Shown here: one piece after another, positions 33,341 to 42,086 of the stretch
Layout: each line of letters begins with the position of its first letter
Numbering within the stretch: position 1 is the stretch's first letter
Position numbers and translations under genes: made by a program
NCBI GenBank assembly: GCA_018241505.1
Contig: JAFEDS010000019.1
Location: 1-48,877 of the forward strand
DNA length: 48,877 nt
Direction: 5' to 3'
Source of the DNA: Pseudomonadota bacterium
GTDB taxonomy: Bacteria; Pseudomonadota; Gammaproteobacteria; Steroidobacterales; Steroidobacteraceae
Notes under the pieces: generated by a model
Databases searched by the model: none
Told to the model about the DNA's origin: nothing
What the model saw: the letters and a program-made list of their open reading frames with translations, nothing else

Positions 33341-33675
33341 AGGCGGGACAACTGTTGGGCGACTCCTGCCCAGTGTCCTTCGTGCCGAGGTGCGCCGTGT
33401 AGGGCTCGGGCCGTGCGGTGTCTCACGCTTTCGGCCGGCGGTTTGCGTGTGACCTGGCGGGCATCGCTCCCTTATGGCTCGCTTCACGCCGACCGTTGGC
33501 CGAACCTTCCTGCGGGGCTCACCGGACCTGCGGTTGGTCGCAAGTCGCTCGAAGGACGCTCGCTCAATCGAGTAATGGACTGATCGGAACAAAACGACAA
33601 CCCCTGGGGCGCACGGGGGGCGCGTGCGTTATGCGTGCAATAATTTCTCTCCGGGCTGGGTCTTCGTTATTGAGC

Positions 33676-33697
33676 ACCCGACAATTTTGCGTCGGGT
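33676..33697 (+). promoter_or_regulatory. Leader hairpin before the YiiX-like gene
   Basis: ACCCGAC (33676-33682) pairs with GTCGGGT (33691-33697), eight-base loop, six bases before the GGAGAG ribosome-binding site. The right arm also pairs with CCCGAC directly after it (33698-33703), giving a competing fold. Confidence 0.3.
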
Positions 33698-33713
33698 CCC
33701 GACGGAGAGCCCT

Positions 33714-34505
33714 ATGCTACGCAGTCTGGGCCGGCGACTCGCCCATTACCTGAATCAACCCATCCAGCGTTACGAGCCCTTCGCGGTCGTTTCCGTCGAT
33801 TGTCTGTCCTCGGTCCTGCAGCCAGCCGACGTCCTCTTGGTGGAGGGTAAACGGCGCGTCAGCACGGCCATCAAGTATTTGACGCAGTCGACGTGGTCGC
33901 ACGCCGCACTGTTCGTCGGAGACTTCAGCCGGACGGGGTTGGGTCTCGAGGCGCCGGCACTCATCGAGGCCGACGTCGAGCAGGGTGTCGTCGCGGTCCC
34001 ACTGTCGCGTTATGCCGGACACAATGTGCGCGTCTGCCGGCCGGCCAGTCTCACCGAAGCAGATGCGCTTCGGGTGTGCCGCTATGCAACCGATCGCATC
34101 GGTCACGAGTACGACCTCAAGAACATCATCGATCTGGCGCGTTATCTCCTGCCGGTGCCCCCGGTGCCGGTGTACTGGCGCCGGCGCCTGTTGGCGCTCG
34201 GCAGCGGCAGTCCGACGCGTGCCATCTGCTCAACGCTCATCGCACAGGCCTTTCAATCGGTTCGCTATCCGATTCTCCCGCGCATTCAGCCCGCGGGGGG
34301 ATCCCATCTGACACAGGGGGCACGGGAGGTCCTGCATGTGCGGCACTACAGTCTTTTCACGCCGCGCGACTTTGACATCTCGCCATATTTTCAGGTCTTG
34401 AAACCGGAGGTGGAATGCGGCTTCGATTACCACGCCTTGCTGTGGGGGCAGGAGGTGGCCGCCGGTTCCGGACCGCCCGAGAACTCTCTGTCTTGCGAGG
34501 TTTGA
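33714..34505 (+). CDS. YiiX/YycO-like permuted papain-fold peptidase
   Basis: Protein of 263 residues of the permuted NlpC/P60-like (YiiX) superfamily. Motifs are LQPADVLLVEGKRRVSTAIK and STWSHAALFVGD, whose histidine belongs to the active site, and AICSTLIAQAF, where the cysteine would be the nucleophile. Such enzymes act as amidases or acyltransferases on peptides or lipids. No signal peptide is evident. ATG 33714 has GGAG upstream. It overlaps the following DUF547 gene by 13 bases, suggesting the two act together; both families have a papain-like fold. Confidence 0.82.
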   Translation: MLRSLGRRLAHYLNQPIQRYEPFAVVSVDCLSSVLQPADVLLVEGKRRVSTAIKYLTQSTWSHAALFVGDFSRTGLGLEAPALIEADVEQGVVAVPLSRYAGHNVRVCRPASLTEADALRVCRYATDRIGHEYDLKNIIDLARYLLPVPPVPVYWRRRLLALGSGSPTRAICSTLIAQAFQSVRYPILPRIQPAGGSHLTQGAREVLHVRHYSLFTPRDFDISPYFQVLKPEVECGFDYHALLWGQEVAAGSGPPENSLSCEV

Positions 34506-35296
34506 CGCTCTGGCTTGCACTCGCGGCAGTGGCGGTGCCGGCCGCAGCTTTCGATCAGACCCACCATGCCTGGAATGCACTCCTGTCCCAACACGTCGTG
34601 CTCGTGGAGGGCGGCAACGCTTCTCGGGTTGACTACACCGGGATGCTGAGTGAGAAGCCTGCACTCGACGCCTATATGGCTGCGCTGAGCGCAGTCGCGC
34701 CAACGGAGTTTGCCACTTGGAGCAAGGCCGAGCAGGAGGCCTTCCTCATCAACGCGTACAACGCTTTCACGGTCGAGCTCATCCTCACCCGTTATCCTCA
34801 TTTGCAATCCATCAAGGAACTCGGTGGCAGTTGGCTCACCACGACCTGGAAGCGCGATTTCTTCGTCCTGCTGGGCAGGCAGAGTAGTCTCGATGATGTC
34901 GAGGCTCAGTTGCGCGCGCCGGGCGTGTATGACGATCCGCGTATTCACTTCGCGATCAACTGCGCGTCCATCGGTTGCCCGATGCTGCGCAACGAGGCCT
35001 ACGTTGCGGGAAGTTTGCAGGAACAACTAGAGGATGCCGTTCGGAGATTTCTCTCGGATCAAAGTCGAAATCGCTACGATCCCAGGAGCGGTACACTGGA
35101 GGTGTCGAAGATCTTCGACTGGTACGCGGGAGACTTCGCGTCCGGGAATCAGGGATTCCACTCGGTCGAACAATTCCTGGGCCGCCACGCCGATTCTCTT
35201 GCGAGCGATCCGCGCGCTCGGGACCGGATCCGTGCCGGCGGGGTCAAGCTTACATTTCTGCCGTATGACTGGAGCCTGAATGCCAAGAGCCGATGA
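34493..35296 (+). CDS. DUF547 domain protein
   Basis: Exported protein of about 267 residues. The TTG at 34493 gives a clean signal peptide (LRGLTLWLALAAVAVPAAA, then FDQTHHAWN); an ATG at 34415 would overlap the upstream gene by 91 bases. The DUF547 core has EAFLINAYNAFTVELILTRY, DPRIHFAINCASIGCPMLRN and the terminal GVKLTFLPYDWSLNAKSR. Cysteines and histidine match those of the 21208 protein. The 3' end is nearly identical in DNA to the remnant at 6479-6531. It is coupled to the YiiX-like gene. Function unknown. Confidence 0.88.
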   Translation: MRGLTLWLALAAVAVPAAAFDQTHHAWNALLSQHVVLVEGGNASRVDYTGMLSEKPALDAYMAALSAVAPTEFATWSKAEQEAFLINAYNAFTVELILTRYPHLQSIKELGGSWLTTTWKRDFFVLLGRQSSLDDVEAQLRAPGVYDDPRIHFAINCASIGCPMLRNEAYVAGSLQEQLEDAVRRFLSDQSRNRYDPRSGTLEVSKIFDWYAGDFASGNQGFHSVEQFLGRHADSLASDPRARDRIRAGGVKLTFLPYDWSLNAKSR

Positions 35297-35472
35297 GGGT
35301 TGCACCCGAGCAAGCCGGCCGAGGTCTCATCTATCCCGTCGGCATCGCAATCGCGGGCGGCTGCCTCCGGCAGCCCCTGCTTGAGTGCGGTTGCACCCCA
35401 CCCAACTGGAGCTTGAAGTCTTTGCCGTGGCAACTCTGGGTGCTGCGTCGCGCAGAGCGCTGCGGGTGAACG

Positions 35473-36648
35473 CTAATCGGCGTCGAACGCCATCGCGATG
35501 TTGACGCTCCCCCATACGTAGGAGCGCGCCCCGATCCCGGAACGTAACTCCGGCGATTGCCATCGCAGGAGATAGCGGATCTCGATTCCCCCGGCGGTCC
35601 GAAACTCAACTCCGGCCCACGAGTCCGCCAGCAACGGGTTCACGCTGCCGGGGGAGTAGCGTAGATCGCTGTGCCGGAATTGCCCCTCCAGAAAGGCGTT
35701 ATAAGCGCGCGCTTTGAGCCGCGCGCCCCAGAGAACGAACAGTTCCCCTCCTGCTTCCGGACTTGGTTGGGGTGGCGCTGGCTGCGTCTCCTCGACATAC
35801 GTTGTCAGCTCGGGCGAGGACGCCCACCAAGGCGAGCGCACGTGACCCCACCGCAGCGCCAGCGCGAGGCTGCCTTCGCTGACCGTCCCCATACTCACAG
35901 CCGATGTCCACTTGATGTCATAGTCGAACGGCGCATCGTTCTCCTGACTGACACGCTGAGCCCAGAGCACCTCGCGCGCGAAGCTGTAGCGCACCGTCGG
36001 CTCCCCGCCCGCGGAGATTTGGTGATTCCACCCCTGCGGTTGCACGCTGCCCGTCAGGTGGTGAAGCGCACTTTGAACGTTCTCTGCGGCCCAAAGCCCC
36101 AGCATTCCAACGGTGAGCGTCGATTGATAGGCGATCGGACGATCGGTCGCGACATACCGCCGCCCGCTGCTCAGAAAGAAGAGGCTGGCATAAGGACGGT
36201 CCCCCCGTACGGGACGCGGCGCCTGAAGATTGCCGGGTGTCATAATGAGAAGCCCCGCTGCGAGCGCGCGCGCGGGACCCCAGGCCTCTGCGGCGAGCCC
36301 TCCTTGAAACGGGAGATGTCCGTCGAATAGCTCCAGTGTTGGGTCGAGCGCGAGCGCGTTGCCGGGTGTGTCAGGCCCGGAGAAGGTGATCGTACCGCCG
36401 CCCGCGTAGTCACGATCGCGCGAGCCATCGACGAAAAGATGCTCATCGACAGTCAGGCGAACTTCATTCCGATCGAGCACTGGCATGCGATCGTTCCATG
36501 GAGGAACTGATTCGGCGCTGGGCCGTGGGAGAGTGGGCTCGGAGAATGTGGATGCGGAAGACTCAGAGCGGGCGTCGCACGCCACTGAAGCGAGCGCGAA
36601 TGCCCAGATTACCAGCGAGGCTAAGGTGCGCCGGCGTTTGCGGGCCAT
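35473..36648 (-). CDS. LpxR-like outer-membrane lipid A deacylase family (DUF2219)
   Basis: Protein of 391 residues with a signal peptide (TLASLVIWAFALASVA). Family stretches are SRDRDYAGGGTITFSGPDTP, DRPYASLFFLSSGRRY and NVQSALHHLTGSVQPQGWNH, then barrel strands up to the end. LpxR removes the 3'-acyl chains of lipid A. The histidine in SALHHLTG matches the catalytic one of Salmonella LpxR, but the Asn-Asp pair near the mature N-terminus appears as Glu-His (VDEHLF), so activity is doubtful. The start at 36648 is chosen for the signal peptide; 36678 is the longer option. It is a single gene, convergent with DUF547. Confidence 0.78.
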   Translation of the reverse strand: MARKRRRTLASLVIWAFALASVACDARSESSASTFSEPTLPRPSAESVPPWNDRMPVLDRNEVRLTVDEHLFVDGSRDRDYAGGGTITFSGPDTPGNALALDPTLELFDGHLPFQGGLAAEAWGPARALAAGLLIMTPGNLQAPRPVRGDRPYASLFFLSSGRRYVATDRPIAYQSTLTVGMLGLWAAENVQSALHHLTGSVQPQGWNHQISAGGEPTVRYSFAREVLWAQRVSQENDAPFDYDIKWTSAVSMGTVSEGSLALALRWGHVRSPWWASSPELTTYVEETQPAPPQPSPEAGGELFVLWGARLKARAYNAFLEGQFRHSDLRYSPGSVNPLLADSWAGVEFRTAGGIEIRYLLRWQSPELRSGIGARSYVWGSVNIAMAFDAD

Positions 36649-36845
36649 GAACAACTTCAGTTCAGGCGTGAGGCTCATCCGACATGACCGCGCAGGGCTG
36701 CCTTATCCGGCTTTCGATGTTGAGTAGACCCCGGAAGACTGCTGCGTTATTGCGTGAGGCTCTGTGGGTCAACAGCCGAGGCTCTCAGGTTCTGAAACGG
36801 ACGGTCCAAAAAATAGCGGAGCTGCGGATTTTTCGTGCCCGGCGC

Positions 36846-36876
36846 TTGACCTTCCGGTCACTGGAAGTTCTATAAG
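36846..36876 (+). promoter_or_regulatory. CueR-type promoter upstream of the efflux operon
   Basis: TTGACC (36846-36851) and TATAAG (36871-36876) are 19 bases apart. The spacer contains CCTTCC, GGTCACT, GGAAG, almost the CueR consensus dyad. The cueR gene at 26195 is the likely regulator. Confidence 0.75.
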
Positions 36877-37001
36877 AGCTCGTCGTCGATTGGAAAGAGC
36901 AGTTCCTCCAGCGCAGCCGCCGTTATCGCCGTGAGCGAATCAGGATTGATACGCATTGCGTGGCCAATCGCCGCGTGGGCAAAATACTCCGATGCCTCCG
37001 C

Positions 37002-37033
37002 TTGACTTGGGAGGTAACTCCAGGGTGTAGCGT
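37002..37033 (+). promoter_or_regulatory. ZntR-like MerR-type promoter of the efflux operon
   Basis: TTGACT (37002-37007) and TAGCGT (37028-37033) are 20 bases apart, with GGAG-GTAA-CTCC as a dyad in the spacer. It closely resembles the promoter at 1447-1477 and the E. coli zntA promoter. It lies 137 bases before the first ATG of the operon. Confidence 0.6.
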
Positions 37034-37169
37034 GCCGCGCAGTGCGTGCTACCGGAGGCGGACAACCGAAACCGAGGAGGAGGGCTCTGCGGGTGCGGTG
37101 TGCCCAGGCTCGAACGCCGCACGCGCGTCGCCGCGACTTCGTGAGGGCATCGGGACCAGAGCTTCGCAG

Positions 37170-38765
37170 ATGACGCACCAGAGCGTGGAGGTTCAGAGGC
37201 AACGGCGCTTGTCGAGGCGCGCGGCGCGATGCGCTCGGTCGCTGCTGTTGGGGTTCGGTACGTCGGTTTCGATGCTGAGCGGCTGCGCGGTCGGGCCGGA
37301 CTTTACACCGCCTGCGGCACGGCATGACGCCGCCTACACTCGTGCGCCGTTGAGATCCGAACTGAACCCCGGAGCCGGCGAACCCGCGCAACGAATCGCG
37401 AGCGGCGCGGCCATTCCGCAAGCGTGGTGGCATCTCTTTCGTTCACCTTCCCTCGATGCACTTATCGAGCAGGTGTTGGCGGCGAGCCCCACGATCGACG
37501 CGGCGAGAGCGCGTCTCGCTGCATCGTGGGATGCCGTGCAAGCCGCGCGCGGTGGCGAATACCCGCAACTCGACGCCTCGGCAGCCGCTCAGCGGCAGAA
37601 AGGCCCGCCCTTCGCAGCGGGACTCCTGAAGCCGCGTGCAGTACCCACGTACAACCTCTATTCGGTGGGCGCCACGGTCAGCTTTGTGCCCGATGTGTTT
37701 GGCCTCACGCGTCGTCAGATCGAGCAACAACAGGCGCTGGCCGAGAAGCAGGCGGACGAGCTCGCCGCGGCGCAGTTGGCGGTTACCGGTAATGCTGTCG
37801 CGCAGGCGCTTACCCTGGCGTCCCTCCAATTGCAGATGGAGGCGATCGAGAACATTGTCTCGGACGATGAACGCAATCTCGTGCTGCTGAAACAGAAGTA
37901 TGATTCGGGCAAGGTGGACCGCACGGATGTCCTGCTGGCGCAAGCTCAGCTCGACACCGACCGGACACCCCTGCCCCCTCTCAAGCAGCAAAAAGTCGCA
38001 GCAGAGGACGCGTTGTCGGCCCTGGCGGGTCGGTCCCCCGGAGCATGGACCGTACCCACTTTCGCTCTCGATGAGTTCACTCTGCCGGCGGACCTGCCGC
38101 TCGTCGTTCCGTCCAGTCTCGTGCACCAGCGCCCCGACATTCTAGCCGCTGAGGCGCAGATGCATGCCAGCAGCGCGGCCATTGGAGTGGCCGTCGGGCG
38201 GCTCTATCCGACCCTTCTTCTATCCGCCGCAGTAGACCCAACCGCGTTGACCCCGGGGACCTTGTTCGAGGGTCCGAACCTCGATTGGAACGTGTTATCA
38301 GGAATCACCGCCCCGCTGTTTCATGGCGGCACCCTGCGCGCCGAGAAGCGAGCGGCCATCGATACCTTCCACACCTCGCTCGCCACGTATCAAGAGACGG
38401 TGTTGGAGAGCCTGTCCCAGGTCGCCGATGTGTTGCATGCACTCGAGCACGATGCAGAGCTGGTGAATGCGGAGCGGCAGGCACTCGAGGCCACGCGCGC
38501 GGCGTTGGAGCTGCAACGCCAACGCTACGAGGCCGGCCGGGTAGACGTGATCCGGCTGCTCGACGCGGAGCGTAGTTTCCAGCAGGCGCGTGTCGGGTAT
38601 GCGCGATCCCGGGCCCAACGCTACCTGGATAGCGCACAACTGCTCGTCGCCCTGGGCGGCGGCTGGTGCACGGCGCAGGCGAGGTGCGCCGATGCTCGAT
38701 TAAGCATCGGGTCCAAAGAAGAGGCGCCCGCTGGGGCCTCCTCGCCCCACGAGGCTCGCCCATGA
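37170..38765 (+). CDS. RND/MacAB-type outer-membrane factor (NodT/OprM family lipoprotein)
   Basis: Outer-membrane channel lipoprotein of 531 residues. The signal peptide ends in the lipobox LSGC, followed by AVGPDFTPP, the classical start of the NodT family. The two repeats of the TolC fold are visible (LDALIEQVLAASPTIDAARA, then LVHQRPDILAAEAQMHASSA). The C-terminal helices contain ALELQRQRYEAGRVDVIRLLDAERS. ATG 37170 is preferred to the longer frame from 36960, which would overlap the promoters. Its TGA overlaps the next ATG. It would form the exit channel for the adaptor and ABC genes that follow. Confidence 0.92.
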   Translation: MTHQSVEVQRQRRLSRRAARCARSLLLGFGTSVSMLSGCAVGPDFTPPAARHDAAYTRAPLRSELNPGAGEPAQRIASGAAIPQAWWHLFRSPSLDALIEQVLAASPTIDAARARLAASWDAVQAARGGEYPQLDASAAAQRQKGPPFAAGLLKPRAVPTYNLYSVGATVSFVPDVFGLTRRQIEQQQALAEKQADELAAAQLAVTGNAVAQALTLASLQLQMEAIENIVSDDERNLVLLKQKYDSGKVDRTDVLLAQAQLDTDRTPLPPLKQQKVAAEDALSALAGRSPGAWTVPTFALDEFTLPADLPLVVPSSLVHQRPDILAAEAQMHASSAAIGVAVGRLYPTLLLSAAVDPTALTPGTLFEGPNLDWNVLSGITAPLFHGGTLRAEKRAAIDTFHTSLATYQETVLESLSQVADVLHALEHDAELVNAERQALEATRAALELQRQRYEAGRVDVIRLLDAERSFQQARVGYARSRAQRYLDSAQLLVALGGGWCTAQARCADARLSIGSKEEAPAGASSPHEARP

Positions 38766-39937
38766 GCCCACACCCGCTCGAATCCACGGAGGCTGCTCAG
38801 CCTGCCGGAAGAGGCGAGCGTCCTTGGAGGCGCCTCCTGGCTTGGCGTCCATCCAAAGCCCTGCTGATAACCCTCATTCTGTTGGTCGCGTTGGTCGTAG
38901 TCCTTCGGCTGACGGTGCTGGCGCCCCCCGTTGTATCGGTGGCCGAGGTGGCTCGCGGTGACCTTACGGCCGAGGTCGAAGGCACTGGCACGGTGACGGC
39001 GGATGCAGTTGCGGATATCGCTTCGAAGATTACCGGCCGCGTCGAGCAGGTGTTTGCGAACGAAGGGGACTTGGTGCGCGAGGGTCAAACAATGGCGAGG
39101 CTCGATGACACCGGCCTGCGCCGAGAGCTCGATGAAGCTCGGGCGCGGTTGGCCTCGGCCCAAGTCACAACCGAGGAGGCAGAGCGCGAATGGTCCCGCG
39201 AAAAGGGTCTGGTCAAGACCGGTGCGGCCAGCGTCGAGGACTTTCAGCAGTACGAAGAACGCCTGCTCGTGGCCCGCAGCGCGCGACGGGCAGCGCAGGC
39301 GCGGGTGCGGGCTGCTGAATACGACCTGTCGTTGGTGCGGGTCCCGTCGCTGGTGAGCGGACTGGTCACGAAGCGCTGGGTCGTGCCCGGCGCTTCGGTG
39401 GTTCCCGGGCAGCCCTTGTTCACTGTGGCCGATACCGGCCTTGCCTACGTCGGCGCGCACATGGATCAGAACTTCACCGGCAGGCTGAAGAACGGCGAAG
39501 CGGCGACAGTCATTCTTCGGGGGCGCGAAGACACGCCGCGACCGGGTCACGTTCTGCGCATCAGTCCGCAGGCCGATCCCGACACTGAGGAGACGATTGC
39601 GGAAGTCGCCTTCCAGATTGCCCCTGGCGAATTCCAACTAGGCGAGTGGGCCAACGTCTACGTGCAAGTGGGGGCGGCCCACCAGGCGCTGCTCGTGCCT
39701 CGGGCCGCGCTCATGCCGATGGGCGTCAAAAAATTCGTGTTCATCCTCGGGCCCGGCGAAAGGATCCGCCGCGAACCGGTCACAATCCTGGCCGAGAGTC
39801 CGCGCCGCCCGGTAGTGGCGGTGTCCGGTGCGCTGCAACCGCATGAGCGCGTCGTGCTCATGCCCATGGGACTGTCATCCGGGCAATTCGTTCGCGCGCG
39901 CTCGGCCACAGCGATGTCAGAAGGGTCTGCGCCGTGA
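38762..39937 (+). CDS. HlyD-family periplasmic adaptor (membrane fusion protein)
   Basis: Adaptor of 391 residues linking pump and outer-membrane factor. A single N-terminal helix (ALLITLILLVALVVVLRLTV) anchors it. The lipoyl half-motifs are IASKITGRVEQVFANEGDLV and VPSLVSGLVTKRWVVPGASV, separated by a coiled-coil (EEAEREWSREKGLVKTGAAS). The start overlaps the outer-membrane factor stop (ATGA), and its own stop overlaps the permease GTG (GTGA). It has no HMA or Met-rich metal site that would mark a Cus-type system. Confidence 0.92.
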   Translation: MSPHPLESTEAAQPAGRGERPWRRLLAWRPSKALLITLILLVALVVVLRLTVLAPPVVSVAEVARGDLTAEVEGTGTVTADAVADIASKITGRVEQVFANEGDLVREGQTMARLDDTGLRRELDEARARLASAQVTTEEAEREWSREKGLVKTGAASVEDFQQYEERLLVARSARRAAQARVRAAEYDLSLVRVPSLVSGLVTKRWVVPGASVVPGQPLFTVADTGLAYVGAHMDQNFTGRLKNGEAATVILRGREDTPRPGHVLRISPQADPDTEETIAEVAFQIAPGEFQLGEWANVYVQVGAAHQALLVPRAALMPMGVKKFVFILGPGERIRREPVTILAESPRRPVVAVSGALQPHERVVLMPMGLSSGQFVRARSATAMSEGSAP

Positions 39938-41247
39938 ATCTCGCCATCCGTGATGTCCGCTATTACAAATTCAAGTTCTTCAGCTCCACGGTCGGCGTGT
40001 CACTGCTGATCATGGTGGTGATCGCGATCGGCGGCATCGTTCGCGGCGTCATCTCCGACTCCTCGACCATCATCGAGCACACGGGGGCTGATTTGTGGGT
40101 GGTGCAAGCCTATGGCGCGCACCCGGAAGATGGGACGCTCGGGCCTTTCGTAGAGATCTCGCGCTTTCCCGAATATCTCTATCATGCGATAGAAGCGATG
40201 CCGGGTGTAGCCCAAGCCAGTCCGTTGGCCATGGCCTGGGAGCACGTCCCCACGATGCCGCATCCGACGCGGCTGATGAAATTCATGTACCTCAACGCGT
40301 TGCTCAACACCGCCACGATGGTGAAGCCGGGCTGGATGAGCATGCCGCTCGCGCAGCGCTTCATCGTGATCGGTTATGAACCGGGCAAGATCGGGGGGCC
40401 ACCCGTCATCGTCGCAGGTCGCGGGATCGAGGCAAGTCACTACGAGATCGTGGCTGACTTGGGCACGGGGTTTCACGTCGGCCAACGCCTGCGTCTGGGC
40501 AACTTCGATTACACCGTGGTCGGACTCACCCGAAACATGGTCGGCTTCACCGCCGATCCGGTGGTCTATACCACACTCGTCGACGCCCAGAACATTCTCT
40601 TTCAGCTCGATCCCAACCTGCTACGTAATGAGAGGTCAATTCTCGAGCGGCGATTCCCGGATCCAGCGGTTGCACGGCCAGCACTGGCCGCGCCACTGTC
40701 GGCCGAAGGAATTGGGACGCTGACCAACACGCACTTCGTGAACGCCATTGCCGTGAAGCTCCAACCGGGTGTTTTACCCGGCGAGGTGGCCGCCCGGATC
40801 AGTCGATGGCAGCATCTTGCCGCCTACACGGCGCGCCAGCAGGTCAATATGCAACTCATGGGCTCGAACCGGTTGATTCTGTTTCAACTCGCGATCTTTC
40901 GGGACATCCTCGTCCTCATCGCCGGTGTCGTGATCGGCCTCATCATCTACACGTTCACGCTCGACAAGCTGCACGAGATCGCCATGCTGAAACTCCTCGG
41001 CTCGCCGGCGAGTGTCATCTACCAGATGATCTTGCAGGAGGCTTTGTTCATGGGAACAGCTGGCACGTTGATCGGCAGCGCGCTCGAGCTGTTGATCGAG
41101 CCGTACTTCCCGCGTCGCGTCATCGCGACTTACGGAGACATCGGGCAGATGCTCGGGGTCATGGGCTTTGTGGCCATCCTGGCGAGTGTGTTGGCCGTTC
41201 GCCGCGCCTTGCGGGTCGATCCTCGCAGTGTGTTGAGCACGGGTTGA
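39934..41247 (+). CDS. FtsX/DevC-type ABC transporter permease
   Basis: Inner-membrane permease of 437 residues (GTG start). It has one N-terminal helix (STVGVSLLIMVVIAIGGIVR), a long periplasmic domain (about residues 45-310) and three C-terminal helices beginning at FRDILVLIAGVVIGLIIYTF with the FtsX signature KLHEIAMLKLLGSPASVIYQ. This is the MacB/DevC topology with a separate ATPase. Together with the adaptor, outer-membrane factor and ATPase it forms a tripartite exporter. The substrate is unknown; the promoters suggest a metal-linked one. Confidence 0.92.
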   Translation: MNLAIRDVRYYKFKFFSSTVGVSLLIMVVIAIGGIVRGVISDSSTIIEHTGADLWVVQAYGAHPEDGTLGPFVEISRFPEYLYHAIEAMPGVAQASPLAMAWEHVPTMPHPTRLMKFMYLNALLNTATMVKPGWMSMPLAQRFIVIGYEPGKIGGPPVIVAGRGIEASHYEIVADLGTGFHVGQRLRLGNFDYTVVGLTRNMVGFTADPVVYTTLVDAQNILFQLDPNLLRNERSILERRFPDPAVARPALAAPLSAEGIGTLTNTHFVNAIAVKLQPGVLPGEVAARISRWQHLAAYTARQQVNMQLMGSNRLILFQLAIFRDILVLIAGVVIGLIIYTFTLDKLHEIAMLKLLGSPASVIYQMILQEALFMGTAGTLIGSALELLIEPYFPRRVIATYGDIGQMLGVMGFVAILASVLAVRRALRVDPRSVLSTG

Positions 41248-41249
41248 CC

Positions 41250-42020
41250 ATGACCACATCGCGTGCCGGCCCGCCGGAGTACGCCATTCAGGCCAAGGGG
41301 CTCGTCAAAGTCTATGGGCAGGGTCGCACCCGCGTTGCAGCGCTCAAGGGAATCGATCTGCAGGTCCCGCCGGGCTGCGTCTGGGCCATAGTGGGACCCA
41401 GCGGCTCTGGTAAAACAACTCTGCTGACCCTTCTGGGCCTCGTGACTGAACCCACTGGGGGGCAGCTGGTGCTCGCCGGCCGCGACATCTACGGAGGGCG
41501 TCGTCCGGATCTGGCACGACTGCGCCGCGAGGCGACCGGATTCATCTTTCAGTCGCCCAACCTGATTCCTTTTCTTTCCGCGCAGGAGAACGTGTTGCTG
41601 TCATTGAGTCTCAAGGGGACGCGAGGCGAAAAGGCTCAGACTCGTGTGAATGAACTGCTGGAGTACCTGGAGGTGTCCGAGCGAGGGGGCCTCTATCCCA
41701 ACCAACTGTCCGGCGGCGAACAACAGCGCATCGCCATTGCACGCGCGCTCGCCAACAATCCCAGTGTCATTCTGGCCGATGAGCCGACGGCCAGCCTCGA
41801 CACAGATCGGGCGCTCACCGTCATGCGCTTGTTGCGCAAAGTCTCGCGAGAGAACGGAACCACCGTGCTGGTCGTTACGCACGACTATCGTTTGATGGGG
41901 GTAGTGGATCGTGTCATCGAAATGGTGGACGGTCAAATCGTCGCCGAGAAGCCCGCGGAAGCGATGCGTGCGCGCGAGACGCTTGCTGCCGCGGATCGCG
42001 GCGGACTGGATTCTGTCTGA
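41250..42020 (+). CDS. ABC transporter ATP-binding protein, MacB/DevA-type
   Basis: ATPase of 256 residues. Walker A is GPSGSGKTT, the Q-loop is FIFQSPNLIPFLSAQEN, the signature LSGGEQQRIAIARAL, Walker B VILADEPTASLD and the switch VVTHD. It starts 2 bases after the permease stop, so it energises that permease. It is the last gene of the four-gene operon; the downstream HPP gene is on the opposite strand. Confidence 0.94.
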   Translation: MTTSRAGPPEYAIQAKGLVKVYGQGRTRVAALKGIDLQVPPGCVWAIVGPSGSGKTTLLTLLGLVTEPTGGQLVLAGRDIYGGRRPDLARLRREATGFIFQSPNLIPFLSAQENVLLSLSLKGTRGEKAQTRVNELLEYLEVSERGGLYPNQLSGGEQQRIAIARALANNPSVILADEPTASLDTDRALTVMRLLRKVSRENGTTVLVVTHDYRLMGVVDRVIEMVDGQIVAEKPAEAMRARETLAAADRGGLDSV

Positions 42021-42086
42021 CCGTGAGCGCTCCGTCCGCGGGTGCGGGTGCGGCCAACGCGCTCAATTGTTGCGATCCGTCGTGAA

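Larger units (their letters stand above)
33112..33713. other. Intergenic region, about 600 bases, with tandem hairpins
   Basis: No gene is supported: open frames on both strands overlap each other and lack ribosome-binding sites. It holds two strong adjacent hairpins (33247-33340), and a seven-pair hairpin just before the ribosome-binding site of the YiiX-like gene (33676-33697). A small RNA could be encoded here. Confidence 0.5.
36649..37169. other. Regulatory region before the efflux operon, about 520 bases
   Basis: Holds a CueR-type promoter (36846-36876) and a ZntR-like promoter (37002-37033), both directed to the right. A minus-strand open frame ending at 36870 has a protein-like tail (LTAITAAALEELLFPIDDEL), but it has no supported start. 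Confidence 0.6.

Noticed and set aside
36808-36833. A-rich and T-rich stretches flanking AGCT, like a bidirectional terminator
   Set aside because: The bases between the A run and the T run do not form a stem.
36870-37433. Minus-strand open frame of 187 codons
   Set aside because: Most of it is antisense to the outer-membrane factor gene and is Arg-rich; only its last 40 residues look protein-like, and these are listed as a finding.
37170-42020. Assignment of the efflux operon as a Cus-type copper exporter
   Set aside because: The pump is an ABC transporter, not an RND protein, and the adaptor has no metal-binding motifs.
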